Assembly (NCBI RefSeq): GCF_965230735.1
Contig: NZ_OZ246016.1
Span: 1,922,001 to 1,986,000 of the forward strand
Source: Motiliproteus sp965230735
Lineage (GTDB): Bacteria > Pseudomonadota > Gammaproteobacteria > Pseudomonadales > Balneatricaceae
DNA length: 64,000 nucleotides
Direction of reading: 5' to 3'
Shown: positions 32,875 to 42,255 of the stretch, in pieces
How positions within the stretch are numbered: the stretch's first letter is position 1
Layout of the letters: each line of letters starts with the position of its first letter
Translations under genes and position numbers: made by a program
The notes under the pieces: generated by a model
What the model saw: the letters and a program-made list of their open reading frames with translations, nothing else
What the model was told of the DNA's origin: nothing
Databases searched by the model: none

Positions 32875-33051
32875 AGAACCTCTCCTGCTGCAGGTGGCTG
32901 GGCTGGTAAAGCCGTGGATGAAGTTACTATAAAGGCTTCAGTTTCAGCAGGTAGGGCCAAGAACTGGGTGCTGTTAGAGCCAAGCCCCGCTGGCGAGTTT
33001 TAACCAATTGATGGCTTTCATGGATGTCGTGATGCCGATTTCCGGAGCCAG

Positions 33052-33079
33052 AAAAAAGAAACCCCGGCGATGGCCGGGG
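33052..33079 (-). terminator. Minus-strand terminator after the uspA-like gene
   Basis: On the minus strand: CCCCGGC, loop CATC, GCCGGGG, then TTTCTTTTTT. It ends the TRAP-transporter/Usp transcript. Confidence 0.88.
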
Positions 33080-33102
33080 CATGAGAAGGACGCGGGTTGA
33101 TA

Positions 33103-33645
33103 TCAACCGCCGTTCTGTTTTTTGCGCTGTTCTTTCTGACGCTTGAGCTCTTCTTTCTCCGGGATCGGAACGATCATGGTCGGAATCCGCGAGTGGCGCA
33201 GCACGTTCTTGGCCACCGAGCCGAGGAAGGTATGCATGATCCCTTTCTCGTGGGCACCCATCACGATCAGATCGACATCCAGCTCCTTGGAGCGACGCAG
33301 GATGGTCTCGGCCGGGTAGTGCTCGACCACATCGACCGAGGCGACCTGTTCGCGCAGCTCTTTGTGGCTGGGAGCCAGCACATCCCAGAAGTAATCCTGG
33401 CGATGCTTGAGCAGATCCTTGGCGTGGTCGATCCGGTGGTTGAGGAAGTCGTCCCGGCTGGTGGAATCCATCACGTAGGTTTTCAGGGTGATGCGGGCGT
33501 CGTTGGACAGTTTTTCGACCACGTGCAGGATATGCACTTTGGCGCCGGTTTTGCCGGACAGGTAGGCGGCGTACTTGAACGCGTAGGAAGCGTTCTTGGA
33601 CAGGTCGGTACAGTACAGAATCTGTTTGATTTCAGGAAATAGCAT
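33103..33645 (-). CDS. Universal stress protein associated with the TRAP transporter
   Basis: 180 residues of one UspA domain: EIKQILYCTDLSKNASYAFK at the N-terminus and the ATP-binding motif MGAHEKGIMHTFLGSVAKNV (G-x2-G-x9-G-S). The C-terminal tail is highly charged (EKEELKRQKEQRKKQNGG). It is downstream of the three TRAP genes on the same strand, the layout of TeaABC-TeaD in Halomonas, where the Usp protein tunes uptake according to ATP. A similar role is inferred. Confidence 0.88.
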   Translation of the reverse strand: MLFPEIKQILYCTDLSKNASYAFKYAAYLSGKTGAKVHILHVVEKLSNDARITLKTYVMDSTSRDDFLNHRIDHAKDLLKHRQDYFWDVLAPSHKELREQVASVDVVEHYPAETILRRSKELDVDLIVMGAHEKGIMHTFLGSVAKNVLRHSRIPTMIVPIPEKEELKRQKEQRKKQNGG

Positions 33646-33747
33646 CGGCAGTCATCCTTAGCTGACGGCCGGGGTTAGCCTAGTGGCAACCCCGGCTGAA
33701 ATAGTGCGAAAGTCATGGTTCGAAAATCATGGTGCGAAAGCGTTGAT

Positions 33748-35091
33748 CTATCCCGCCAGTAACCTGGGCAAGAACAGGGCGATCTCGGGGAAGAAGGCGA
33801 TGATGAAGACGCCGACCACCGAAATGAAAGCGAACGGCAGCGCCTTGGCGGTTATATCTTCCAGCGCCGTATCCGAGATCCCCGAGGCGACGAACAGGTT
33901 CTCGCCCAGCGGTGGGGTGGCGAAGCCGATCGACAGACAGCAGATCATCACCACACCGAAGTGGATCGGATCGATACCCAGGTTATAGGCCACCGGCAGC
34001 AGTACCGGTACCAAAATCATGATCGCGGCCAGGGTCTCCATGAACATACCGACGAACAGCAGGAAGCCGATGATCATAGTCCAGATCAGGTAGACGTTAT
34101 CGGTCAGGCTCAGCATCGAGGCGGCGACGGTGTCCGGAATCTCGTTCTCAACCAGCACCCGGCCGAACACGGTAGCGGTGAACAGGATCAGCAGTACCCG
34201 TCCGGACAACCAGGTGGTGGTTTCCAGCGAGTGGACCAGGTCCTTCCACTTCAGCTCCTTGTGCACAAACCAGCCGATCACCAGGGTGTAGAAGATCGCC
34301 ACGATGGCTGACTCGGTCGGGGTGAAGAAGCCCGAGTAGATACCGCCCAGGATAACCAGCGGTGCCAGGACCGACCAGAAACCCTTGCGGAAGGAATCGA
34401 TGATGTGATCCAGCGCCCAACCGTCGGTGGAGCCTTTGTAACCCGCTTTCTTACAGCGGATGTAGTTCAGGATCATCAGGTTGATCGAGATAACCAGCGC
34501 AGGGAAGAAACCGGCGATAAACAGGGTCGAGATCGACACGGTCTGGAAGGTGCCGAATTTCTCGATCGCGGCATCGGGAACGGTCAGGCCAATCGCCGAG
34601 ATACCGAAGATAACCATCGGGATCGACGGCGGGATGATAATCCCCAGACCACCGGACGAGGCGGTCACGGCGGCGGCGTAGCCCCGGTCATAGCCGCGGG
34701 CGGCCATGGCCGGAATCATCAGCATACCGACAGCTGCGGTAGTAGCCGGACCGGAGCCGGAGATGGCGCCGAAGAACATACAGGCCAGAACGGTGGCAGC
34801 GGACATACCGCCGGTAAAGGGGCCGGCGAAACTTTCGGCCAGGTTGACCAGTCGTTTCGATATCCCGGCGGCTTCCATCAGTGCCCCGGCCAGGATGAAG
34901 GCGGGCAGCGCCATCAGCGGGAACGAGCCCACCGAGGTGAAGGCGATCTGGACGAATTTAATCGGGTTCTCATCCAGATAAATGAATGAGGCCAGGGCGG
35001 AGACGCCCAGTGAAACAGTGATCGGAGCCCCTATCAGCAACAGCAGCAGGAAGGTTCCGAATAGAATGAGGACAATGCTTGATTCAGCCAT
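33748..35091 (-). CDS. dctM: TRAP transporter large permease (DctM type)
   Basis: 447 residues with about twelve membrane helices. It forms the sodium-driven transport core. Family blocks: SSGGLGIIIPPSIPMVIFGI, MFMETLAAIMILVPVLLPVA and GFATPPLGENLFVASGIS. It starts 14 bases after the small permease gene. The substrate is set by the binding protein and is unknown. TauKLM (taurine), IseKLM (isethionate) and TeaABC (ectoine) are the functional precedents. Confidence 0.92.
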   Translation of the reverse strand: MAESSIVLILFGTFLLLLLIGAPITVSLGVSALASFIYLDENPIKFVQIAFTSVGSFPLMALPAFILAGALMEAAGISKRLVNLAESFAGPFTGGMSAATVLACMFFGAISGSGPATTAAVGMLMIPAMAARGYDRGYAAAVTASSGGLGIIIPPSIPMVIFGISAIGLTVPDAAIEKFGTFQTVSISTLFIAGFFPALVISINLMILNYIRCKKAGYKGSTDGWALDHIIDSFRKGFWSVLAPLVILGGIYSGFFTPTESAIVAIFYTLVIGWFVHKELKWKDLVHSLETTTWLSGRVLLILFTATVFGRVLVENEIPDTVAASMLSLTDNVYLIWTMIIGFLLFVGMFMETLAAIMILVPVLLPVAYNLGIDPIHFGVVMICCLSIGFATPPLGENLFVASGISDTALEDITAKALPFAFISVVGVFIIAFFPEIALFLPRLLAG

Positions 35092-35105
35092 GGTTCGACT
35101 CCTGT

Positions 35106-35678
35106 TTAGGCCGGCTTATTGTTGTTGTCGGCGTCATCGGAGAATGCATCTCCGGCCATCAGTTTGTCGTTTTCCACAGATTCGGGATCACGGACATCGA
35201 TGCCCTTGACCAGCTTGTAGTAGTTAACCTGAATGACTCGGATCGTCATCAGGGTGAAGGCGATCGGCAGAATCAAATAGATATATTTCATCGGTACGCC
35301 CAGGGTCTGGGATTTCCAGAACAGGTTCATCCGATTGAAGACGAAATCGTAGGCGAGATAAACGAAGTAGCAGTTGAAGGCGATCCAGATCAGGTCGGCC
35401 AGGGCTTCAAGGCCGATGGCGGCTTTTTCCGGCATCCATTTGAAGTGGAAGGTTACACGGTTGTGGGCGGAGAGTTTGGCGGCGTAGCTGGCGCCAAAAA
35501 ATACGAACCAGACAAACATGTATACGGCTAGCTCTTCGGTCCAGGACAGCGAGTGAGAAAAAACTTCTCGCGAGACGATCTGGGCGAACAGCAAGACCAC
35601 AAACAGTGCCAGGAGAGTCCGGCAGATATAGCTCTCGATATTGTCGAGAAACTTAAAGAAAAGGCCGGTTTTGGACAT
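35106..35678 (-). CDS. dctQ: TRAP transporter small permease (DctQ type)
   Basis: 190 residues, four membrane helices, with the DctQ pattern LDNIESYICRTLLALFVVLL and FSHSLSWTEELAVYMFVWFV. It couples the binding protein to the large permease. It lies 14 bases upstream of dctM and 135 bases downstream of dctP; that gap holds two hairpins. Confidence 0.9.
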   Translation of the reverse strand: MSKTGLFFKFLDNIESYICRTLLALFVVLLFAQIVSREVFSHSLSWTEELAVYMFVWFVFFGASYAAKLSAHNRVTFHFKWMPEKAAIGLEALADLIWIAFNCYFVYLAYDFVFNRMNLFWKSQTLGVPMKYIYLILPIAFTLMTIRVIQVNYYKLVKGIDVRDPESVENDKLMAGDAFSDDADNNNKPA

Positions 35679-35723
35679 GATCAGGAGCTCCAGTGGGAAT
35701 AGTCAAAGCAGGTGCTTAGAGTC

Positions 35724-35795
35724 AAGCGACCGCCGCTGGGGCGGTCGCTTGGTTCAGCTGCAATCAGCTTGGCATCTAATCGCGAGCGCGATTAG
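35724..35795. promoter_or_regulatory. Two intercistronic hairpins between dctP and dctQ
   Basis: AAGCGACCGCC with GGCGGTCGCTT (35724-35750, 11 perfect pairs) and CTAATCGC with GCGATTAG (35776-35795). Neither has a T-run. Such hairpins behind a binding-protein gene usually protect its mRNA and lower expression of the permease genes. Confidence 0.65.
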
Positions 35796-35813
35796 TGAAT
35801 GCGGGTGCTGAGC

Positions 35814-36827
35814 TTAGACGCCCTCACGACCCAGAGACATCAGGACTTTGTTGAGCTTGTCCTTGCCGCCGATGCTGTCGATGTACTTCGGCCAAACAGC
35901 AGTCTTAGCCTTTTCGATCCACTCTTTCTCACCATTGGCCGGATCGGAGATTTCCATGCCACGGCTAGCCAGTTCTTTCTTGATGTTGGCTTCTTGATCC
36001 TTCAGCCAGGCAGCGCTGTGCTGAGTGGCCGCTTCACCGGCTTCAAGAATGGCCTTCTGTACCGCCGGCTTCTGATCCTGGAAAACAGCTTCAGAAACGA
36101 TCAGCGGCTCAATGGAGAACAGGTAACGGATGTTGGTGATGTACTTCTGTACCTCATCGAACTTCATTGCGTAGTTGGTGATGTACGGGTTGTCCTGACC
36201 ATCAACTACACGCTGCTGCAGAGCAGTGAAGGTTTCGGACCAAGCCATCGGAGTCGGGTTGATGCCCCAAGCCTTGTAGGTGTCGATCATGATCTCGTTC
36301 TTCGGTACACGAACAACAACACCCTGGAGGTCTTCCAGTGTAGTGATCGGACGCTTGGAGTTAGTCAGTACTCGGAAACCTGAGTAAGCCCAGCCGATGA
36401 TCCGTACACCTGCATCGCGGATAGTGTTTTCAACCAGCTCTTTACCGACCTCACCCTGAGTCAGCGCAACGGCGTCGTCGAGGCTCTGGATCATGTAAGG
36501 AAGGGTCAGGATGCCAACACTTGGCGAGAAGGGGGTGACGTTGTTGATAGCGAGGATGGAGAAATCGAGGGTGCCGATGGCGGCGTCGTTGACGGTATCT
36601 TGCTCACTGCCCAACTGGCCGTTAAGGAACAGTTTGGCTTTGTGCTTGTTACCGGTACGTTCTTTCAACTCTGCGGAGAATTTCTTACCCAGTTCGTGCT
36701 GGGTTCCTCCAGCGCCGTCTCCCACGGCGACTTTAAAGGTTTTTGCCTGAGCGTTCAGGGCAGTTGCCGAAAACGCCAGCGCCAGGGTGAGGGATAGAAC
36801 TTTAGTAAGCTTATTCTTATGGTACAT
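35814..36827 (-). CDS. dctP: TRAP transporter substrate-binding protein (DctP type)
   Basis: Periplasmic binding protein of 337 residues from the ATG at 36827 (GGAG six bases before it; the open frame continues 14 codons upstream). Signal peptide MYHKNKLTKVLSLTLALAFS, cleavage near ALNAQAKT. DctP blocks: LGSEQDTVNDAAIGTLDFSI, the ligand-contact region LQGVVVRVPKNEIMIDTYKA with its conserved arginine, and QQRVVDGQDNPYITNYAMKF. The ligand is unknown. An osmolyte or sulfonate would suit the window. Confidence 0.9.
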   Translation of the reverse strand: MYHKNKLTKVLSLTLALAFSATALNAQAKTFKVAVGDGAGGTQHELGKKFSAELKERTGNKHKAKLFLNGQLGSEQDTVNDAAIGTLDFSILAINNVTPFSPSVGILTLPYMIQSLDDAVALTQGEVGKELVENTIRDAGVRIIGWAYSGFRVLTNSKRPITTLEDLQGVVVRVPKNEIMIDTYKAWGINPTPMAWSETFTALQQRVVDGQDNPYITNYAMKFDEVQKYITNIRYLFSIEPLIVSEAVFQDQKPAVQKAILEAGEAATQHSAAWLKDQEANIKKELASRGMEISDPANGEKEWIEKAKTAVWPKYIDSIGGKDKLNKVLMSLGREGV

Positions 36828-37346
36828 AAGTTGCTCCGTTGTGGGTGCCCATTGGCTCTGGGGAGTCATGAGCTAATTTTTTTTATTGTAAGACAGCCAG
36901 CACCACTGATTAGTGGGATCTCTGTCAGGACCATCGCCAGGGTCAGACCCAGACCGATAGCCTTACGATTAATTGTTATCAACCGTGAGCTTATCTTTAT
37001 CTTTGGAGGTTGGGTTTTTTAGAACCACATTGCCAACGACCTTGGGGCCAACTCCAGGCACTGGACCCAGTGGCTGGACCAAACCACCTAGGTAATTTAG
37101 CAAATACTTGTTTCATCAGCCGAATTTCCCTATGCAGGCTGTGGTTGACCTGCCTGCATAGCGGTAGTTCCCTGGGCCGCGTCACCGCTTGGCTTGGCGC
37201 TGAATCCGGCTTCGTTATGCCGCAACTGCAACACGCTAATATATAAGCTCGCCTGTAGTGTAGACCGATAAATGATCGGGAATCGCTTCAGCGCCGCGGC
37301 GTTCAGAGCGACTGGATCCAGAAAAAAGAAGAAATCGACATTTATT
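36828..37346. other. Gene-free stretch between dctP and the TetR gene
   Basis: About 520 bases holding the dctP promoter on the right of its start and the 3' end of the TetR transcript. Short open frames here have no ribosome sites or recognisable products. Confidence 0.5.
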
Positions 37347-38003
37347 TCAATCTTCTAAGCTGGCAGCCTGGTAGTGGCTCAAAAACATCGCGGTGGTTTG
37401 TTCGGCCAGCTCAAGTTGCTGTTCGGGATTGAGGATCGGTGCGATCTGCAGCAGTTGGGGCCAGAAGCAGCGTCCTTTGACCAGATGGTGCACCTGCTCG
37501 CCGGCCGCAGCCGCCTCCAGATCGATCAAGCGTCCATCCGCTCTGGCGGCTTTGATCCAGCGAACCAGCGAGGATTCGTGGGCGGAGAGTTTGGTGACCT
37601 CCTGCTTCAGGGCTTCGGGGTGGTAGAAGAAGTGGCCGAAGGCGACCCGGTTCAATTCGATATGCTCGGTACTGCTGATCACCTCGATCTCCGCTTCGAT
37701 GATCGCGCGAAGCTGTCCATGCAGCGGAGCGTCGGGCTGATAGTCGCCACCGCGTTGATGCTTGGCCTGTTGCCACAGTTCGCTGATCAGGCACATCACC
37801 AGCGCTTCCTTGCTTTCGAAGTGGTTGTAGACCGTCCGCTTCGAGACTTCAGCCAGCGTCGCGACCCTATCCATACTGGTTCCCTGGACACCCTGATCCA
37901 GAAAGGCCTGCTTGGCGGCATCCAGAATTGCCTGTCGCTTGATTTCACTGCGTGAACGTTTTGGTTCCACCTGGTCTTCCCCGGTACTGACTGATCCGAA
38001 CAA
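37347..38003 (-). CDS. TetR family transcriptional regulator
   Basis: 218 residues. Helix-turn-helix: RQAILDAAKQAFLDQGVQGT then VSKRTVYNHFESKEALV. The C-terminal domain is of the AefR-like type (ELNRVAFGHFFYHPEALKQE). It diverges from the MBL hydrolase gene with a CAGTTTAC dyad between them and probably represses it. The ligand is unknown. Confidence 0.88.
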   Translation of the reverse strand: MFGSVSTGEDQVEPKRSRSEIKRQAILDAAKQAFLDQGVQGTSMDRVATLAEVSKRTVYNHFESKEALVMCLISELWQQAKHQRGGDYQPDAPLHGQLRAIIEAEIEVISSTEHIELNRVAFGHFFYHPEALKQEVTKLSAHESSLVRWIKAARADGRLIDLEAAAAGEQVHHLVKGRCFWPQLLQIAPILNPEQQLELAEQTTAMFLSHYQAASLED

Positions 38004-38015
38004 ATTTACACTAAT

Positions 38016-38047
38016 CAGTTTACTTTTTTAAATTTAGAAGTAAACTG
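38016..38047. promoter_or_regulatory. Inverted repeat CAGTTTAC-N16-GTAAACTG, probable TetR operator
   Basis: A perfect eight-base dyad in the short gap between the divergent TetR and hydrolase genes. A further half-site AGTTTAC lies near 38055. Autoregulation and control of the hydrolase are likely. Confidence 0.75.
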
Positions 38048-38094
38048 CACGGTATAGTTTACTTTTGTTCTGCTTTTACTTTGTTGATGTCCCT

Positions 38095-39186
38095 ATGAAG
38101 CCTCGTTGGTTGATCTTATCTGGAGTGGTTCTTATGTCCGCAACCCTGTTTGCTGCCGCCAAGCATCAGTCGCAACAGTCGCTGGAAAGCGGCAAATTCC
38201 AAAACAGCGAACAGCCCTATCAATCCGGGCTGGGTGATCTGTTGAAGATCTCCAAGGCTTATTTCACCGCTGATCGAAAGTCGCCGACGCCAACCACGGA
38301 GCCACCGTTACGAACCATCACTGAGCAGGAACTGCTGACCGATCGGGAAACGCCGGTGATCTACCGGTTGGGGCACTCGTCGATGCTGATCCGTCTGGAC
38401 GCTGAGTATCTGCTGATCGATCCGGTGTTCAGCGATCGGGCTTCACCGGTTCAATGGATGGGACCCAAGCGTTTCCATCCGGTACCGGTTGCGTTGGATT
38501 CGCTGCCGAGTATCAAGGCGGTGATTATCAGCCACGATCATTATGATCATCTGGATAAGGCCTCCATTCAGGCGCTGGCGGATCGGGTGGAGCATTTCCT
38601 CACGCCATTGGGGGTCGGGCAGTATCTGCGTGACTGGGGGATCGACTCAAGCCGGATCAAGGAACTGGATTGGTGGCAGCAAGACAGCATCGGCACTCTG
38701 ACCTTCACGGCGACTCCGGCACAGCACTTCTCCGGTCGTGGCTTGATGGACCGGGATCAGACACTCTGGGCCGGTTGGGCGATTGAGGGCCGCCAGGCCA
38801 AGCTGTTTTTCAGTGGCGATTCCGGCTATTTCAGCGGTTTCAAGGAGATCGGTGAACGCCTGGGACCGTTTGATCTGACGATGATTGAAACCGGCGCCTA
38901 TAACCGTCTGTGGAGCAAGATCCACATGCTGCCGGAGCAGAGTGTCCAGGCACATATCGATTTGAAGGGTAAGGCGATGCTGCCGATCCACAACAGTACC
39001 TTCGATCTTGCCCTGCACGATTGGCATGAGCCGCTGGAGCAGGCCTATGAAATTTCCCAGCGCCGTGCCGTCAAGCTACTGACCCCGATTATGGGAGAAC
39101 CGGTATCGATTCTGAATCCTGCCGCGCAAACGGCCTGGTGGCGTGAAGTTCTCAGCGAGGACACTCCGCAACTGGCGATGGAGTAG
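38095..39186 (+). CDS. MBL-fold metallohydrolase (UlaG/NAPE-PLD-like), exported or membrane-anchored
   Basis: 363 residues from the ATG at 38095. An N-terminal hydrophobic segment (WLILSGVVLMSATLFAAA) suggests a signal peptide or anchor. The metallo-beta-lactamase core has GHSSMLIRLDAEYLLIDPVF, the metal motif ISHDHYDHLD, then TPAQHFSGRG, FFSGDSGYF and MLPIHNSTF. The family includes lactonases and N-acylphosphatidylethanolamine phospholipase D-like enzymes, so a lipid or lactone substrate is possible. It is controlled by the divergent TetR regulator. Confidence 0.82.
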   Translation: MKPRWLILSGVVLMSATLFAAAKHQSQQSLESGKFQNSEQPYQSGLGDLLKISKAYFTADRKSPTPTTEPPLRTITEQELLTDRETPVIYRLGHSSMLIRLDAEYLLIDPVFSDRASPVQWMGPKRFHPVPVALDSLPSIKAVIISHDHYDHLDKASIQALADRVEHFLTPLGVGQYLRDWGIDSSRIKELDWWQQDSIGTLTFTATPAQHFSGRGLMDRDQTLWAGWAIEGRQAKLFFSGDSGYFSGFKEIGERLGPFDLTMIETGAYNRLWSKIHMLPEQSVQAHIDLKGKAMLPIHNSTFDLALHDWHEPLEQAYEISQRRAVKLLTPIMGEPVSILNPAAQTAWWREVLSEDTPQLAME

Positions 39187-39300
39187 CTTGCTGTCGGGCC
39201 TCCTTCGTGGGATGCCCGAACCCGGCGAACACCTATACTTGATTCAGGGTTGGGCTGGCCGCTGCTCGGTCAGCCAGGTTTTTGTCGAGGACCGTTTATC

Positions 39301-39792
39301 GTGACTACCAGCCGCTCATCCGCGCTGACATTAGCACCGCAGATCAATGCGGCCCGCTGGTTCAATACCGAGCAACCGCTGCGGTTGGAGGATCTGCGTG
39401 GGCAAGTGGTGATGCTGCATGCATTTCAGATGCTCTGTCCCGGCTGCGTGACTCACGGCATCCCCCAGGCCCTCAAGGTGGCAACCCTCTATCGGGATCA
39501 GCCGCTGCAGGTGATCGGCCTGCATACGGTGTTCGAGCACCATCAGGTGATGAACGCCGACGCCCTGCAGGTGTTTCTGCACGAGTACCGGATCGGCTTT
39601 CCGGTGGCTATCGATCAGCCGGTCGAGATCGGCCCCATTCCCGCCACGATGCAGCGCTACCAGCTTCAGGGGACCCCTTCCGTGGTGCTGATCGATAAAC
39701 GGGGTTACCTACGGCTGCATCACTTCGGCCCGATGGAGGATCTGCTGTTGGGTGATCAACTGGGCCGGTTACTGGCGGAACCTCAGTCGTAA
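39301..39792 (+). CDS. Thioredoxin-fold protein of the TlpA/peroxiredoxin type
   Basis: 163 residues from the GTG at 39301 (GAGGA upstream). Redox motif CPGC in QMLCPGCVTHGIPQAL, preceded by RLEDLRGQVVMLHAF and followed by IGLHTVFEHHQVMNADALQV and GTPSVVLIDKRGYLRLHHFG. No signal peptide is visible, so it is probably cytoplasmic. It acts as a thiol-disulfide or peroxide reductase; the partner is unknown. Confidence 0.8.
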   Translation: MTTSRSSALTLAPQINAARWFNTEQPLRLEDLRGQVVMLHAFQMLCPGCVTHGIPQALKVATLYRDQPLQVIGLHTVFEHHQVMNADALQVFLHEYRIGFPVAIDQPVEIGPIPATMQRYQLQGTPSVVLIDKRGYLRLHHFGPMEDLLLGDQLGRLLAEPQS

Positions 39793-40079
39793 GCGCTCCG
39801 ATTGCTTGTAAGCAAAACTTGTAAGCTGCTGAATGACAACGACTAGTCAGCACTTTTCGGGATGCTGCATCACTCTTTTCTCCGGTCTTTCTCCCGCCAA
39901 ATTGAGCGATATCATTTCTAGATCAAATCAGCTTCTTTTTCAGTGTCTTAGCTTTTTATGGCACTTACACTCCCGGTGGTGGATGTTGTGCCCTGCGTCG
40001 GTGCGCTGTCTGTCGGGCGAAGCCGCTTTTCTGCCCGGCCGATGTACCCTCAACAGGGCTGCTATGGAGGAGTGGTCTA

Positions 40080-42092
40080 ATGGCTCTGATCGCCGATAAG
40101 CTGGAAAGTCTGCTGCGATTCAACCGGTTGAGTGTCGGAAAAAAACTGCTGGGTCTGTCGCTGATGTTTGTGGTGGTACTCAGTGCGACGGTTGGTTACA
40201 CCTATTTAACCTTGGACGCCCAGAAAAGCGATGGCTTGGTGGTGAATATCGCCGGACGTCAGCGGATGCTGACCCAGAAGTTTACCAAGGAGTTTTTCGT
40301 CGCGTTTCAACAGGCCCGCGTGCAACAACAGGCCTTTGATCCAGCCCCGATGCAGCGAACGGCCCAGTTATTTGAGCTGTCCTTAGACGCGCTGCGCGAT
40401 GGCGGTACCACTTACCTCGATCCGGCGATGCAGAAGCCGATCGAATTGCCCGGTACGGTCAACGCCGAGATCCGTTCCCAACTTGCCGAGGTGGATAAGC
40501 TTTGGGGGCAACTTCAGCAGCGAATCGGCGACGCCGTTTCCCGCTCCCCGGACAGTGCACAACTGGCCCAGATCGATCAGCTCAGTGTCGATGTGCTGAC
40601 GACAATGAACCAGGCCGTGTTGATGCTGGCACAGCAGTCGGACAGCAAAGTGCAGACGATGCTTATCTCGCTGTTGTGGACCTGGGCTGGTGCGCTGATC
40701 GCTTCACTGCTGATTGCCTGGTTGCTGGCGCGAAACATCACCACGCCGCTGTATCAGGTGGTGAACAGTACCCAGCGCATCGGCAGCGGCGATCTTTGCG
40801 CCTATCCGGGCGAATCCGAACAGCGTGATGAACTGGGGCTGTTGATCCGTAATGTGGATCGAATGCGCTCGATGCTCAGCGATGTGATCCATACGGTGCA
40901 GCAGAACAGCAAGCAGATGTCGCACTCTTCGATGCAGATTGCCACGATTTCCGGCGAAGTCTCCAGCATCAGCGAGCAGGAGCAGCAAAGTGCCCAGCAG
41001 GTGATGCATGCGATCGATTCTCTGCAGCAGATTGCCGCCGATGTCAGCGAGCATATTGAAGCCGCGCACCTGAATGCACAGCAGACCCGAGAGGTGGCGC
41101 AGCAGGGCGTCGGCGTGATGCAACAGAGCATCAGCGAACTGACCAGCGCCGTCGACAGTGTCGGTGTGACCGCTGAACGGTTGGGCTCGGTCAAGTTGGC
41201 GACCGACAAGATTCACTCGATCATCGAGGCGATCGATTCGTTGGCCGAGCAGACCAACCTGCTGGCGCTAAATGCGGCCATCGAAGCGGCTCGTGCCGGT
41301 GAGCAGGGGCGCGGTTTTGCCGTGGTGGCCGATGAAGTTCGAGGCTTGGCCACGCGTACCGCCGATTCCACCACCGAGATCACCACGCTGATCCACGAGT
41401 TGACCACCCAGGTCGAAGGATCGGTCGACTCCATGAAACAGGTCACGGCGCAGGTGAACCGGTCACAACAGCAGTCGGAGCAGACGCTGGAAACCCTGGC
41501 GTCGATGACGGCGGATGTCGAGCGGAATTCGGAAAATTCGACCCAGATCGCACAGCTGAATCAGAGCCAGGTAGAGCAATTGACCTCCCTCCATCAGGAA
41601 CTGAACGAGTTGTTCGATGTACTGACCGTCAGCACGGAAAAGGCTGGTTCAATCTCGCTGGTGGCCGGTGATCTGCATCGCGTATCCGATGAACTCGACC
41701 TGTTGTTGGCGCGTTTCCGGACCGACCAGGTAAGCGCACCGACACGCCATGCCGATGACAAACGCCAGGCGCCACGGATCAACAATCAGCTAGAGGTTTC
41801 GCTTTGCCAGGCGGGGGTGGCGGTCGGCGGTTTGACCCAGAATCTGAGTATGACCGGTGCCGAAATCAAACTGTTGGAGGCGCTTAACGAGCGTGAGCCG
41901 CTGCAGGTGGAGATCCTGTTGCCGGAAGAACCAACCTCAAGGCTGTCCCTGCGCGCAAAAATCATGCGCTGCACCCGGACCGACGGCGGCCAATACCTCT
42001 ACGGGATCCGCTTTGAGTCCCTGACCGCCGCGCAGCAACAGCAGCTGTCCCGGGCCTTCGATTATTTCCGTAAGGCGCACAGCTACGCCTGA
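40080..42092 (+). CDS. Chemoreceptor with PilJ-type sensor and C-terminal PilZ domain
   Basis: 670 residues. Membrane helix about 22-44, then the PilJ-type periplasmic sensor signature VVNIAGRQRMLTQKFTKEFF (about 54-73). Second helix about 196-218, then HAMP and the signalling domain with tip SLAEQTNLLALNAAIEAARA and FAVVADEVRGLATR. The last 110 residues are a PilZ domain: R-x3-R in RQAPR and NLSMTGAEI, the cyclic-di-GMP contacts. A methyl-accepting protein fused to PilZ lets c-di-GMP modulate the kinase signal. A strong GGAGGAG site precedes the ATG. No che genes are adjacent. Confidence 0.9.
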   Translation: MALIADKLESLLRFNRLSVGKKLLGLSLMFVVVLSATVGYTYLTLDAQKSDGLVVNIAGRQRMLTQKFTKEFFVAFQQARVQQQAFDPAPMQRTAQLFELSLDALRDGGTTYLDPAMQKPIELPGTVNAEIRSQLAEVDKLWGQLQQRIGDAVSRSPDSAQLAQIDQLSVDVLTTMNQAVLMLAQQSDSKVQTMLISLLWTWAGALIASLLIAWLLARNITTPLYQVVNSTQRIGSGDLCAYPGESEQRDELGLLIRNVDRMRSMLSDVIHTVQQNSKQMSHSSMQIATISGEVSSISEQEQQSAQQVMHAIDSLQQIAADVSEHIEAAHLNAQQTREVAQQGVGVMQQSISELTSAVDSVGVTAERLGSVKLATDKIHSIIEAIDSLAEQTNLLALNAAIEAARAGEQGRGFAVVADEVRGLATRTADSTTEITTLIHELTTQVEGSVDSMKQVTAQVNRSQQQSEQTLETLASMTADVERNSENSTQIAQLNQSQVEQLTSLHQELNELFDVLTVSTEKAGSISLVAGDLHRVSDELDLLLARFRTDQVSAPTRHADDKRQAPRINNQLEVSLCQAGVAVGGLTQNLSMTGAEIKLLEALNEREPLQVEILLPEEPTSRLSLRAKIMRCTRTDGGQYLYGIRFESLTAAQQQQLSRAFDYFRKAHSYA

Positions 42093-42255
42093 ACCGAGCC
42101 GGGCTGGCTTCGGTCGGCCCGGACGGATCCTCTCCCTCCAACCTCTCTCCAATCCCCGTTCGGGCTGGCGCCACCGGCGCGGTTGCTGTAAGCTGCACCG
42201 CCTTCCGTGTCGGCCCGCAGTGCCGACCCTTCCTACCGTTGTATGAGATCACAGC

